DNA of 64,000 nt from NCBI GenBank assembly GCA_964020085.1, contig OZ026597.1, forward strand, positions 25,259,672-25,323,671. Reading direction: 5' to 3'. Shown here one piece after another: positions 46,501 to 58,790 of the stretch (its first letter is position 1; each line of letters begins with the position of its first letter). Under the pieces are notes generated by a model. It was not told the DNA's origin. It searched no databases and saw only the letters and a list, made by a program, of their open reading frames with translations. The stretch is from Micromussa lordhowensis (taxonomy: Eukaryota > Cnidaria > Anthozoa > Scleractinia > Lobophylliidae). Both the position numbers and the translations under genes were made by a program.

Positions 46501-49500
46501 TCAATCAGTGGTACTGTTTGTTTCCGATATTTAATTAATATAATTGTATTTTTTTCCCGTAGTTTATTCTACAAGAAATATGAAAAAAATGTATCCTTGT
46601 TTCTGCCAGGTAAACAAGGATAAAGCTGTGGAAACACTCGCCTTCGGCTCTAGTTCTCAGAACATTACTTGTACTTCCAAACATTTCAGTTCCTTCAATG
46701 CAGCCCAGACTGATTTTTACCTGGTTGTAGTACGTACATAGAAGTTATTTTGTCAAACATACAGCGAGGCGCTGTATACTGGCTTACCTGATACCTTGGC
46801 TGCTGTGCGATGATCTCCATTGTCGTGCTTTTGTAGTAGAAATTAACCCGCGCCAAATTTCGTCTGTGAAATAAACTGAACTTAGGACTACGATCCAGTT
46901 CGACACCAGAAGTAAAAGCTTGTCTCTGTACTTCCAAGGAAAGAGGGAAAGGAAGGAGCAATTGCAACTGATGGTGACAACAATAAATTCGGCTTGCATG
47001 GGTAATAGCGATCTTTGTAGAGCACGCGTACCCGCAAGGAAGTTATCACTTATAAAAACGGAATACGAATATGATCTAACCTGGCTTCGGTGAGATTGCT
47101 TGTCACGTTTGATGCTTTGTTTCTCAGCATGTTTCGTAGACGAGCCTGGTGTTGCGTAAAAAGAAAAAAAAAGAACTTTACATGTTTCTCCTCTTGGTGA
47201 ATAGTCCTAGATGAACAGCTCAAGGCAGGAAATACTGAGCTCGTTTTTGTCGGAAGAACAACTCACCAGATGTCCGTTTGTTGGCCATACAGCCGATGAT
47301 GTGGAAACAAGATACTCAAGCAGCCTAAGAAATTACGATCAACAACAATAAACAAAACAAGCAAAAACAAAACACATTTCTAAAATAAAACAACTAACCA
47401 ACATTATCTGTAATTACTGCGCTTTTCAATAACATTCGGACTACTGCCGAGCGCGCGGTAATCAAATCAAATCGTTGAGCACAGTTCAGACAACATAGTC
47501 GGAAGCTGGGAGGAGCCGAAATGTGATTGACGGTAGCAAAAAACGCATTTGTCGGTCGAGCTTTCAATTTTAGAGTCCGCATGTTATTGAAGAGCGCAGT
47601 AAAACATTGTTTTCATTAGTCAATTTAGTGTTTGTCTCGATTCACTCACACTCATCAACAAACAATGAACCGAAATAGTATGCATCTTGTATAAACATGA
47701 AAAACCCCGTCTAAACGGCTCGTTTTCACTCAAGCGCTTAGGGAATTCAGCAGCACGGAAAGTAAAGTTAAATGAGAAACACTGTTTATTATTATATTGT
47801 ATACATGAACGACGTTTTTGTTCAAAGCTTGCATGCAGTTTGTGGGCCGGCCAATCTGCACACCTTCGATGATTTTACAACCGTGCAGATTTTACTGATT
47901 ATGGAATGACAGCTCAACGTATTAAGAAGAGTATTTAGCGTTTGGGTACTTTAAAAACGCTAATCGTGTACATTTTGTGAAGAGACTTCATCCCATAGTC
48001 ACCACAAAATTTACAAAGAAATGTCAAGTGTTCACGTTTCTAGTGCCCTTGCTGTAACGTATAACAATTATAAGAGAAACAAGGAATTATTCTCAACCTG
48101 GCTTAGGAGCCAAGTAATCCTTCCCCAGAAGTTTCGCAATTTTTTCCTTGTATCCTGATATCTCATTTGAGTTTGTTCCTTTATTTCTATCTTGCGACAA
48201 CCACGTTTCCAGGGTCTACCAGAGTATCTCTTGTCTAGCTCCGGTAGGACGGAAACAAGGGAGAGCCTGGGAACGAGTTTGATCTTGCGAAGGGTTCAGC
48301 AGTTTTTTTGTTATTTGGAGAATTTAGCGTTTTTCAACCCTGCCCCCTTTTTCCTTCGAGACTTTTATTCGGGTCTGGTTGAAAAGAAAACTTATAAAAC
48401 AGCAAATACGGTTTGCTCTTGCTCTTTATGACGTTTTCTATTATAATAGTTCATGCAGGACCCATTTTGTCAGTGAGTTAAGCTAGTGACAGGATAGAGG
48501 AATTGAGCCTCCTAATCAACCTTTCACGCTGCCTCCGCGCGCATTTTAATGAGGCGAGGGCAACCCAGAGCTTTTTTCACGATTTGAAAGGATTCCAAAG
48601 ATGCTCTCAACATGGGACACTCAACGACTGTTAAACTACAACCAGTAAAACGTGAACTTCATTAGTTACAGATGATAGTTACTTGCAGTCTTCATTGCAA
48701 AGACACGTGATATTTGACATTCTGATTTTGTCGTTAACCTTCCTGACGCAATGACCTGGACATAGATAAGGGAAATACATTACACATTATAGCTTGCTAT
48801 TAAGGAGCCCTAAAGAGTGACTCACACGTATAAGGGACCGTTCATTTTTTATGAGATAGGGGGGCTGGTGGGATTGAGGGGGGGGGGGCATGAAAAAAAA
48901 AACTGGCCTTAAAGGGGGGGCCAGCCAAAAAAATAATGTCTGTAAGGGGGGGTCACTCAAAAAATTACCCTAAAATGTTGTAATAACAGCATCTATGGTG
49001 GTGCAAAATGTTCTACCAAAATGCCCTAAAATTGCATTTCTGAGATTCTAAAAATCTAAAATTTCCCGGGGGAGCATGCCCCCTGGACCCCCCTAGTTTG
49101 TAATGGATGGAACAATATCAATTCAAAACTACTTGAGAATGTTCGCTCCCAACAACAAACAGTACCTTGTTTATCAAAAGAAAAGACAGATTACCATGGC
49201 CAGTGCACATGTAAATATTTAAAAATTATTTCTACTATTTTCAATTTAAACTGCAGTAAATGAATCTACAAATGTATAAAATGTTTGCCGGAATGGTGTA
49301 AAATAGCGTTTCTGAAGTTCTGAAATTCTAAATTTTCTCGGGGGAGAATGCCCCCGAACCCCCCTAGTTAGGGCACTTGTTGGGTTAAAAATAGTCAGAG
49401 TACACAAAGGACATATCACATAGGTGAAAACGGTGATTCAGAAAGAACTTTTTGAAACTGCAGTTTTTGTGTTTAACTTATAAGGTGAACTTTACTTGAT

Positions 49501-52500
49501 CATTCTTTTTGCTTTGCTTTTGACTTCTTTTTTTTTGGTGGGGGAGGGGGGGTCATCAAAAAAATTTAGGTTTATGAGGGGGGGCCCAAGAAAAAATATC
49601 CGGTTAAGGGGGGGGGGCATCATATGCTACAGAGACTATCTACCAAATCCCACCAGCCCCCCCTACCCCATAAAAAATGAACGGTCCCTAAGTGGCATGA
49701 TACATTACACATCATAGATTGCTACTTTGCGGAGCCCTAAAGAGTGACTCACACGTATAAGTGACATGAATGCAAGTTACTAAATTCCGAGAAAGATACT
49801 TAAAAGTTTTCAAAATACTATTAATAAAAAATAATAATAGATTTATATAGCGCCAGTGTCCTAATGTTCAAAGGCACTTTACATACAGAAGCCATGTTTT
49901 TGGACGCGGCTTAAGTAATTTTTAACCCCTCAGGCACGATTTCCACCGTAGTGTTTTTTTTACGCTCGTCACCAGGCTTTTACGCCGAATCTCGGTGTAA
50001 GTTTTCTATCTGCTATTTTCTCACGTTTTAAAAATCACCTCACCTTGAGTTGAATTAAACGGATTGCAATGTGGCTTGAGTGCATATTGAATATCAGCAC
50101 ATCCACATTCTTTCAGTTGACTCTCAGCAAAGCAGTTCTTTACACACGCCTGAAAAAAAAATACAAACAATACAAACCGTTTACAAACAATTTACTCAAG
50201 CTTTAGAATGACATCATGTTCATCGAGTATTCACAAAACTATCAATTGCTTCTCATGGTTAAGTGATTTGATGGCAAAATGCGAGTACAGTTTAAAAATT
50301 TCCAATGGACAAATCATTATTAAAGTATTTAAAGGTTTTTCTCCTGAGTGTTTGTTCATAAAATGCTTAGCCTAAACGCCGGCGTGGAGACTCTCGCGGG
50401 CAGTGTGAATTCCAGGTGTTCAACTGCAGGGGCGGATCCAGGATTTTTCAAGTGGGAGTGGATGGTACCTTTTGAATTGCAGAAGTAATGGGACATAGCC
50501 AAACAAAGGTTTCGATTTGAAAATTTAAACTTAATTTAACTATTACACCACAAATACTAGCAATGCCATGAAGTACAATTAACATTGAGGTAACTGACCA
50601 GAGTGTTTCCCTTCATTTCTGCTATAATATGGACAATTTATCAGTTCAATTCTTTGTTTTTTGCTTCTTCAAGAGGGGGATAACTAAGCATCCAATCCAC
50701 CCCCCTGCCCTAAATCCGCCCCTGTAACTGACGGCATGTTCTTTTCTGCTCTGAAACGAACAAATTTCTTGCTGGCTTTTTGCTTTTACATTATAGACAG
50801 AACCAAACAAGAAGCCTATGTATGTTACTTCTGATTACACATTAGATCATGCGGGAAGCTGCCAAACCCACAATCAGGTGAACAATTTCAAAACTCTACA
50901 TCGCCTCGGTTAACGAAACTGTAGACGTACCGCGTGTAGAATTGCCACATTTTGGTTAAAAGTAATGTGATGGCTTGCCATACTTGGTCAAAGATTCTGT
51001 TACCAGCTGATAACAGCGAGTAAGGGGAATATCAGAATGCCAATTCATCTAACAAACTAACCATGACTTGAAGAAAGTCAGGCGCGGAAAAAGTGACGCA
51101 AGTAATGGTTTGATAACTTTGGCTCTGGAGCCGATTGGAGAATCAGACAATGTCGGATATCGGACGAGGTACATGACACTTATTCCATTCAAGGGATGGT
51201 TTTACGGTTCGGCGCATGTGCAAGCTATGGCGTAAGCAAAATCGGGTTACATAGTTTATGGACCAATCGATCGTGTTGAGTATGAATATCGATTTATGCT
51301 ATCATTGCACGGTGAATTTAGCTGAAATTAAGGTCAAATAATTCTTGCCTGCCCCTGTATACTTGACTTACCATCTGTGAGTACTTGTAGGGAAGCTCGC
51401 TCTCATCAACAGTGTATCCACAGTATGTGCCCTCAAAAGGGAAGTCAAGCCTTTTTAACATTCTCTGAAATGAAATGCGTTTCAAGAGTGAAAACATTTC
51501 CTTGTCATATTTGACTGATATAAGTTTCTCAAACTCATGAATAATTTATCAAATTTAAACAAAGGAAATCATGACCCTGACGGTGTTTGGATATCTGATC
51601 TCAAATAGTATTTCCAGTGATTTTACGATTTTATTTCTCAAACACTTAAAGTGTATAAGAACATTTCCAAACACCTCGAAATTCGTCAAAAATACTCCGC
51701 TGCGCGTCGTATTTTCAACTCTCGTGTTTGGAAATGTAGTCAAACGCTCTTTTTCGTGTTTGATATATTACTTTCCTTTTCATAAAAACGTAACTCTTAA
51801 AGAGGAATTTTAGGACTCTGTAAAGCTCAGCTCAAAGTGTAGAATTCGATGGCGTGCGGGGTAAAAGTTTTAAACTTCTGATGCATCTATAGAATTTCCA
51901 TTTCTTCGCAAGACCATAGTTAATAGAGGGGAATGGTTATGAAACCCGTACATTTCTTTGTTATAGGTTTTTGTTCGCTTTTTTCGCCTTGACCGTGCAC
52001 AAAGCACAATAATTGTTTGCTCCGTACTGAGGAACCGAACCAGTAGCAACGCCTTAGTTTTGGCTACGTAATCTTGCATAGTGTATGGCGCAAAACAAAA
52101 GATTGTGTACGGTCGTGGACCTTCCAACGTAAATCTTGGCATCTTTGTTTACTCCTTTGATGTTTGCTGGGCTTCATAATCATTTCCCTTTAGAAACTAT
52201 GGCAAAAGTGGAACTGAAAACAGTAGAGAAAGTGATTTATCAAAACAAAGAGGTTTTACACTCACTGCGGTGAAACCAATGTTAGTGATTTGCCCTGGTG
52301 CCACAAGGTATCCGTTCTCCTCAGGAAAAAACTTGTCTCTTCTGTTCGCCACCTCAACGACAGCACCGTAGGATTCTGAGAAATCTCCGAAGTATTCATC
52401 GGCCTCAATGTTTAAGAGCAGTACCAAACCTGTAACACCGACGATAAGCCTTTAAAAAAACTTGAAATATATACTGAATTTACGTTCGCAAAATTATCGG

Positions 52501-55500
52501 CGTGATATTTGCAAGGTATCTTGTGTTCGAAAGATGTTAGACTATTACTGCGTGATCAGTCAGCAAATGCAGACGGAATCTAGGGGCGGATCTTAAAGAG
52601 GAGGGGGTAAAAAAAATGAGACATTATAACACCCTGACTTGGCCTCAGAGTGCCGGAAATCTCATTTCCGGGGACCTCAATCAGTTTGAAAAATCTTCCG
52701 GGGGAGGTAGATGCCCCAGAATACCCCTTAAAGGGGACCCCCTTCTCTATAATCCTGTTCCGTCCCAAGAATCAAAGCTCTCTAAAAATAACTGATGGAC
52801 TTTGAAAGAAATTACAGTCGTTAAATGAACAACAAAAACTGAATCAAGAAATTCTTTATTCTACCTGCAGCCCATAGACTGTTGTTCAAAGACTTATTCT
52901 TTTCTGGCTTAGTTATAGACTTAGGGTTAGCGTGATGAACTTGAATTATGGTAATTGCTTGCTACGCAATTGACGTCAGTTTTTCATGCGTCTATCCTGT
53001 TATTGATCATACATTTCGTCATCACATTGTCAAAGTAGCTGTGGATCCACGAGGCGATGGCCGAGTGGATCCGCAGACTACTTTGACAATGTGATGACGA
53101 AATTCATTGTCAATAACAGGACAGACTCATTAAAAACTGACATCAATTTGTTTTTTATCATAACAAATGGTCGAATTGCCCGCCCTCGCTCGCTGACGCG
53201 TCGCACGAATTTCAAATTCATGTGGTCTGTCCGCATATTGACGATAAAAATTAGCCCATGCCATTGGCGCGGAGCGCGCGAGAATTTCTGCAGTTATCGT
53301 ATAAAATTGGCTTTACAATTTTCTGCGCTAGCGCTTACGCGGTTCAACTGACCTTAACAGTATTTCATTGGTACAGATGTTATCGCGCGCATTTTCCAGC
53401 CTGTTCACAAAGTGGCCTCCATTTTCTACAGACATTGTCGAGGCCGCGAGCAAAACACGAACCACGGAGACTGAATGCAGAGGGGTAGGGGTGGGGTTGG
53501 GACTATTTTGCGCCATCTTTCGTTGCCTTAATTATAGTGTATAAGAAAAACAGGAATGACCGCGGACAGCCTAGCATGTTCATTCGGGTTCCTAGCTCAC
53601 GCAAGTTCACCATTTTCTGTTTTTAGTATACTTTTTCTATGTTAGAAATTTAACAAAAACAATTAATTTATTTTTTGTCAGATTATTGGTGACAGTCAAA
53701 ACTAACACTGAAAAAGAACAAATTCGGTCAGCTATTTCAGGCCAATAACAGCTATGTCAGATAAATGGTTGCATATAATTGAATGAAGCAGTTCACCATT
53801 TTGATTTCCCGGTGCACTGATGTTCATATTTTCGGCCCCAAACACGTAACAGTTTCCATATTCATAGTTGGCGAACCACGTGAAGTTTCTAAAAAGAATA
53901 GAGAAAGGAACAGAGGATACAGCTAAACAACAAGAAGTGCCGGCTGAGAAGACCTCTTGAACCCGTCGGGATTGGTGCAGTAGCATGGAATGACTAAAAC
54001 TGCTGAAGAGCAGTAACAGCCATAGGAATGTTCTCGCCCCCCCCCCCTGGATGAGACGCTAGTCCTCCCCCCCCCAGGGGGGTACTTCCTTACACGGCGG
54101 GCTATATAGGTATGTTCAGCCCCAAAGGGTATGGTTTTTTAGCCGTTTTGGTCACAAATAGGGTATCAATTTTGGATATTTAAGTTTCAAATAGGGTATG
54201 CGTTTTGCACTTTTGCCTTGAATGGAGTATGTTTCTAAGAAGAAGCTACTTTTTCATCATTATCGATAAGACCATCAACAAAAGCCCTTAACATCGTGGA
54301 GGGGGGGGGGGGTAATTACAAGGCAGTTCCGAAACAGGGTATTGATTCAAGGGTCAGGTCTTAAATAGGGTACATCAAATTTTTGGTCAGATCATAAATG
54401 TAGGGTAGGAAAAATCACAGATTTTGGTCTTCAACAGGGTAAAGATTTTGGGAAGCGGGCCGCACACATCACCCTGTTTTTCTGGGAGTACCCCCGGGGG
54501 TCTAGTCCATCGCAGGTTTACCTCCCGACACAAGCATTAAATTCACCAGTACCCGTTCATACAGCTTAGAAAAAAGCCACTCTGGGGGCGGAAGTGTCTT
54601 TCCCAACACGCCAACCGGGCTCAAGAGGCGAGAGGACAAGAGTCGCAAAAAGTATGATGAGAGTTGGCTTTAGCGTTCATACTCTTGCGACCAATTGAAC
54701 TCTCGTCAATACTTGTCAATACCCAGCCTTCTTGGATTTTCGCTTAATTAAGTTGTAAAATGAATGGAGAAAACATGAAGAAAGCTAGCTAGCCAGTCAG
54801 TCGGTCCCCTGTAACTGCAGCTTACTCTGGGCCGCAAACTTCGCCTTTCCAGTCACATTCCAGTATAAAATCCTCTGCTTGATGTCCTGTTGACCGTTTG
54901 ACGTCGTTATCAAGTGATGCCAACAAGGCCTTTTTGTAAGCTTTCATTTGCTGCCGAGATCCTGTTACGTAAAAGACAAGAAAGCAAGATTTTCTTGACC
55001 GAGATTTCCACATAGTACCAGGAACACGTAGTGTCCTTCTTATTTCTTTGTACGACAAATGTTAACAATGAAAAGTACTAAAGTAAATGCACATTTTATA
55101 TTTCTTACCATTTTGGCTGGCCTGTTCCCAAACTGGGTTCTGCGGAGTCGTTACAAAAAAAAAGTAAAAAGTCGTACTAAAGGCAAAACAGTTTCATTTA
55201 AAGAAATAAATTAAATTAAGAAGAAAACAATTTTCCTTTTTGTAATTAGAATAATAACATGTTCTCATTAACCATAGAAAACGCACTTCGGCTAAACTTC
55301 AGAATACCCCGCAACTCACGCCTTCCTTAAATCTACTGCTACCGCAGTCCCGCAGTCGACATAATTTACATATTAAACTATATATAAAAACCACGAATAT
55401 ACCTCGTTCTTTCATCCACTGCGGGACTGCGGACCGCGGTAGCACTACAGTTTAACACTTAGTTTAATATTTATTCATCGACTAGGGGACTGTGGACCGC

Positions 55501-57013
55501 GGTAGCACTTCAGTTTAAAACATAGTTTAATACTTATTCATCGACTACGGGACTGCGGACCGCGGTAGCACTACACTTTAACACTTGTTTAATATTTATT
55601 CATCGACTACGGGACTGCGGACCGCGGTAGCACTTCAGTTTAACACTTAGTACATACATATAACCTTGCTAGCCGACTGCGGACCGCGGACCACGGTAGC
55701 AGTAAATTTAAGGAGGGCGTGAGTTGCGGGGTATTCTGAAGTTGCTCCCGCACTTCATCCGTATTAGCTTTTTCATTACGTCTTTTCCCCTCCGTTTCCT
55801 CTCCGAAAAAAAACAAAAAACAAAATTGAATCAAAATCAAGCTGTTAAATTACGAGTGGACGTTTCTATCACGCATAGGCATAGAGAGAGAATAATAATG
55901 TAAGACTTGGAACGCGCAGATAGATCAATGACTACGTAAAATATGTCATTATCAACAGAATGTGCCGCAGCATTACTATCTTTCTAGTCTTAGTGCTTTA
56001 GTACAGATCTACCAGTCGTTGAAAGCCTGACCTAAATCCTCTCCACGGACACTTCGAAATCGCAGTGGGGCGTAAGCGTTTGCAGTGATGCGGTTTTACA
56101 TTATTTTAGGTGCGGTTATTCGGAAATTTATTAGGTTTCAACCTGCGGTATTGCGGTTTTATAAGACTACGCGGTTTTCTAAGTTTTCAAAATGTAGTGC
56201 TGATTCTGTCATTTGCGACCAAAAAAAATGGGTTTTCCAAGCTCGTGTTCGGGATATTTGAGCTTGAAAACTAGCATCTTGACGAATCTCACTAAAAAAA
56301 TCGCGGAAAACATTGACCAAATAAATAAGGCCGTAATCCTAATGGAATGGTAACCAATTCTAATGGAATTTATGACATCATCTAGCACACTTGTAACTAC
56401 AGTTGCGGTATTTGGTAAATTTCGATGCGGTATTGCGGTTTTGTATGTTTTTCTCCGCGGTTTTCGGACCCCCCTTAAACCCCCCTCAAAACGCAAAGAA
56501 GCGTCAACTGTAAACCCACGACAAAATAGACAGTGAGTAGCGTAGCCAAAAAGAGAGCGGCATTCGCGATCATGATACAACGCTTGGACAACGATTAATA
56601 ACATAAGTGGAAACACACTGAAATGAAGAGTGAGTCAGCTTGTGACAGTGAAGGCTGTCATTAAAACAAATGCTCACCGTTATTTGTCCCTCCTTGACGA
56701 CCTCGTTTAAGGCCTGTTTTCTCAACGCATTCATGTTGCAAACCACAATGGCGGGGAACTCAAGATCTTCGGCATGTTTCATCTCGACTTTGACATCGAC
56801 TGGGAACGAGAAGAACTCCGATACGATTCTGTATCCTTGGATCATCGTATATGTCAGGGCAGCCAGTAAACATACTAACCAAAGAAGTCTTTCTACTGCT
56901 GAACTAGCGGTCGCTAGTCTACCGAATCCATGAGCGGTAGTTTCCGAGCAGAACTCTCGAAGTTTTCCAACTGCTCCACTTTTCCGTTTTCTCTGCAAGT
57001 GGGTTTCGCTCAT
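43532..57013 (-). CDS. DEG/ENaC/ASIC family sodium channel, complete, 12 exons
   Basis: Coding exons, all in phase with GT-AG borders: 57013-56678, 55139-55109, 54961-54826, 53888-53797, 52429-52266, 51464-51372, 50149-50044, 48755-48683, 47324-47267, 47145-47081, 46863-46788, 43714-43532; 470 residues in total. Order: His-Gly gating motif (residues 28-29), TM1 (about 41-58), FPAIVVCNMN (86-95), palm/thumb/finger ectodomain with the family cysteines (GHQAEDFILEC, YGNCYVFG, KECGCAD, NITCLCNEDC), YLVSTSSAVWP, and TM2 with GGSLGLFTGIS. The filter triplet reads GIS where ASICs have GAS. These trimeric channels pass Na+ when opened by protons, peptides or force; the gate here is unknown. Exon 2 is only 31 nt. 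Length is close to ASICs (about 500-530). A TTG-initiated extension upstream is not needed. The large last intron holds a LINE-in-SINE insertion. Confidence 0.92.
43755..45940 (-). mobile_element. tRNA-derived SINE split by a LINE insertion
   Basis: The minus-strand SINE head (A and B boxes, about 45935 down to 45776) and the SINE tail (about 43895 down to 43760, starting tgctgggggtaaccctgcg) are the two halves of the element seen intact at 25898-26180. They are separated by about 1.9 kb of LINE. It lies in the last intron of the DEG/ENaC gene. Confidence 0.75.
43896..45780 (-). mobile_element. 5'-truncated, internally deleted CR1/L2-type LINE reverse transcriptase
   Basis: The ORF (ending at 44261) begins in the end of an endonuclease domain (GLSDHV) and runs through a reverse transcriptase: RAGGPDDLPNW, LRPISLTSTLSKV, DPSQFGFLPGSCT, LLDFRKAFDLVDH and GVPQGTRLGPWLF. 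The catalytic box is reduced to KFAD followed at once by sequence that, in another frame, resembles the later CKE...FKRTPPSFPGLSIEGV region, so a stretch around the catalytic aspartates has been deleted. A second loss near SVIRSVC precedes an AT-rich 3' end and (GTTT)n, the type of terminal microsatellite seen in CR1/L2 LINEs. The element is inactive. It inserted into a SINE in the same orientation. Confidence 0.8.
48833..49689. mobile_element. Non-autonomous TIR element (AGGGACCGTTCATTTTTTAT ends) flanked by about 60-bp direct copies
   Basis: Ends AGGGACCGTTCATTTTTTAT and reverse complement delimit 857 bp. Inside, a block with gcatgccccctggaccccc recurs near 49340 (gaatgcccccgaacccccc), and G-runs are frequent. 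On both sides is a similar segment of about 60 bp (ggagccctaaagagtgactc, cacacgtataag) at about 48779-48835 and 49702-49760. It lies in intron 7 of the DEG/ENaC gene. Confidence 0.7.
49825..49885 (+). repeat. Dispersed repeat tail with tttatatagcgcc
   Basis: aataataatagatttatatagcgccag ... caaaggcactttaca has the form of a repeat tail common in marine invertebrate genomes. Only about 60 bp are present. Family not named. Confidence 0.4.
50427..50724. mobile_element. hAT-like MITE (CAGGGGCGGAT ends)
   Basis: Left CAGGGGCGGATCCAGGATTT pairs with right taaatccgcccctg. CAGGGGCGGAT is the classic hAT-type end. The flanks (ttcaactg and taactgac) do not give a clean 8-bp duplication. Lies in intron 6 of the DEG/ENaC gene. 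A related fragment (ggggcggatcttaaag) is at about 52583-52760. Confidence 0.65.
52969..53147. repeat. Foldback element with about 80-bp arms
   Basis: Left arm (ttgacgtcagtttttcatgc ... tttgacaat-type core) and right arm (actttgacaatgtgatgacg ... aaaactgacatcaa) are near-perfect reverse complements with a short centre (gaggcgatggccgag). Lies in intron 4 of the DEG/ENaC gene. Confidence 0.75.
54030..54640 (-). mobile_element. tRNA-derived SINE interrupted by a MITE
   Basis: SINE body in minus orientation (ccccctggatgagacgctag before the insert; ccatcgcaggtttacctccc after it) with a degraded head up to about 54640. The MITE at 54066-54501 interrupts it. Lies in intron 3 of the DEG/ENaC gene. 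Confidence 0.7.
54066..54501. mobile_element. MITE with 7-bp target duplication (CTAGTCC), copy 1
   Basis: Bounded by CTAGTCC at 54059-54065 and 54502-54508. Ends are C/G-rich inverted repeats (ccccaggggggtacttcc and ggagtacccccggggg). Internally the words aaatagggtat and aatagggta recur. Copy 2 is at 59868-60257 and a decayed copy is at 28180-28410. Confidence 0.8.
55295..55743. mobile_element. Minisatellite (about 63-bp unit) enclosed by about 50-bp inverted ends
   Basis: Inverted ends aacttcagaataccccgcaa ... tactgctaccg (55295-55352) and the reverse complement (about 55692-55743) differ at a few positions. Between them, a unit of about 63 bp with ggactgcggaccgcggtagc recurs at 55425, 55488, 55551, 55613 and partly at 55675. 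It lies in intron 1 of the DEG/ENaC gene. Confidence 0.85.
56060..56470. repeat. GCGGTATTGCGGTTTT-rich stretch
   Basis: Words such as tgcggtattgcggtttt occur near 56140 and 56430, with several variants, in intron 1 of the DEG/ENaC gene. Possibly a degraded element; no clean ends seen. Confidence 0.4.
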
Positions 57014-58494
57014 TTCTTCAAACAAAACCGGCTAAAGTTCCAAACAAGTAACCTTCACGATCACAGAAAAACTCATTAATTATCAATTAAAACTTTAATT
57101 CGCAAGTTGAAGTGGCGCGTAAAAGAAAGGGCGGAAAATTCAATCACGAACTGATGATATCGCGTCGATTTACCTCACAGAAAAATCACCATCACTGCTG
57201 AAGAAAAGAAGTTCTCTTCATTTACACTCCTTGATCAGTACGCGAATAATGAAGGTTTTTGTATTTGCATAACTTTTTATCCGAGACACATTTTTAACTA
57301 CAGGCAGTTGCTGTTGCTTTCTTTTGCTCTTTTGTCTTTTCCTTTCCTGACTTTCCATTGAAAGCCAGTGAATCTTTTTTCTACATTGTTTTTAAGATCC
57401 CTTAAAAATTAATTTCCATCGTTCGTCGTATAATGAATTAATTTTTTATAGCACCACAGAGTTGACACTCTTTCTTTTAAATACGAAAATTGTTTTTTCC
57501 GTCTCAAGCTGATTATAGCTCAAGCTGAAAATACTCTTGTAAATATTCTTAGCGTACGACATTTCGGTTGGACTTTGTTGCCGTTGACTGAATACTTTTG
57601 GAGCCAGAGTGCCATCAATGAAGCCTGAAGTCAGTGACACAAATGACTTCTTGCAGAAATGTTTTTAGAATCGAACAAAGGGCTAACGTTGTTTTGTTTT
57701 TGTTTTTTTTGGCTAGTTAATTGTTTAGAGAGAGGCAGAAGTTTAATATCGTTAAGTTAAAAACATATACTAATGTCTTTACAAATTTTCAATACCAAAA
57801 ATTACGTTCTTTTCAAAATCTCAGCTTCGGGTTTATTTTTAAAATATTCTTAAAATTTCGCAAATTTTAGCCTGGATATTCTTATAAAATGCATTTTAAA
57901 AAACGAGTGTGCAACAAATTTCAATCAAGCAAATTGAATACTCGACTGGGATCGACAAGTCTGCCTTCTGTTTAGTTTCTCGAGCTAAAAAAAGGAATGC
58001 GATTGAAAGAAAATGCTGATGACATAGACTTCTCCCCAACTTGGATCCATGCAGGACTTTTATGACCTATTCTTCAATTGCATGGGAATTCTTGAGAAAC
58101 TAACAGGTGGAACTCTCATTCTTTAAAAAAATTCTCGCTAACTGGGAGGTTAAAATTTCTTTTAATTATTTCTTAGCTATTGTCTCAAAACTCTTTTTGT
58201 GACTTCTCATGGTCGACCATGAGGGATAGTAGTATACCAATAAACCTGAAAAGAAAACCCATTATACCCAAACATTTCCCCTCAAATTCAGGCGAAATAC
58301 CAAAATTTGGAAAAACAAGGTATACTTTATACCTATAAAATGTAAAAATAACGTAGACTCTATTCAAAATCCCCCTGTATACCGTATACCCCCAAACTCT
58401 GACCGACCCTGACTTATAGGGTCTTAAATTATAGCCTTGAGAAAATATGAACTGGCTTAACCGAGCGGCGATAACCGTACTAGTCTACAACAAA
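57014..58494. other. Upstream of the DEG/ENaC gene; nothing recognised
   Basis: AT-rich. The DEG/ENaC promoter should lie close to 57014-57250, but no clear motif stands out. Confidence 0.4.
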
Positions 58495-58790
58495 TTATTA
58501 AAAACTGGATCATTGGATAATTCGAGAGTTTTCATTGGCTTAGCCATCATGGGCTATGAGCCATTATACCATGCTCTACGAATATGGTAAGCGTACGCGT
58601 GATTTTTTTTGAGGCGTTTTTATTTTTTTTAAGTTTAGTTTGCTATATGTTTGGGGCGTTTTCAATAAAACAATTATTCCACTCGCCCTTGTTGGATATG
58701 AGATGATTATTGCCAACTCGGCGCTATGCGCCTCGTTTGCTATCTACCATCTCATATCAAACGCGCGCTTGTGGAATAATTGTTAAACTC
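58495..58790 (+). repeat. Complete copy of the gagagttttcattggc repeat ending in the hairpin MITE
   Basis: Blocks occur in the same order as at 22340-22616 with about 90% identity. The hairpin MITE with ACAATTATTC...GAATAATTGT ends occupies about 58670-58786. Confidence 0.7.
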
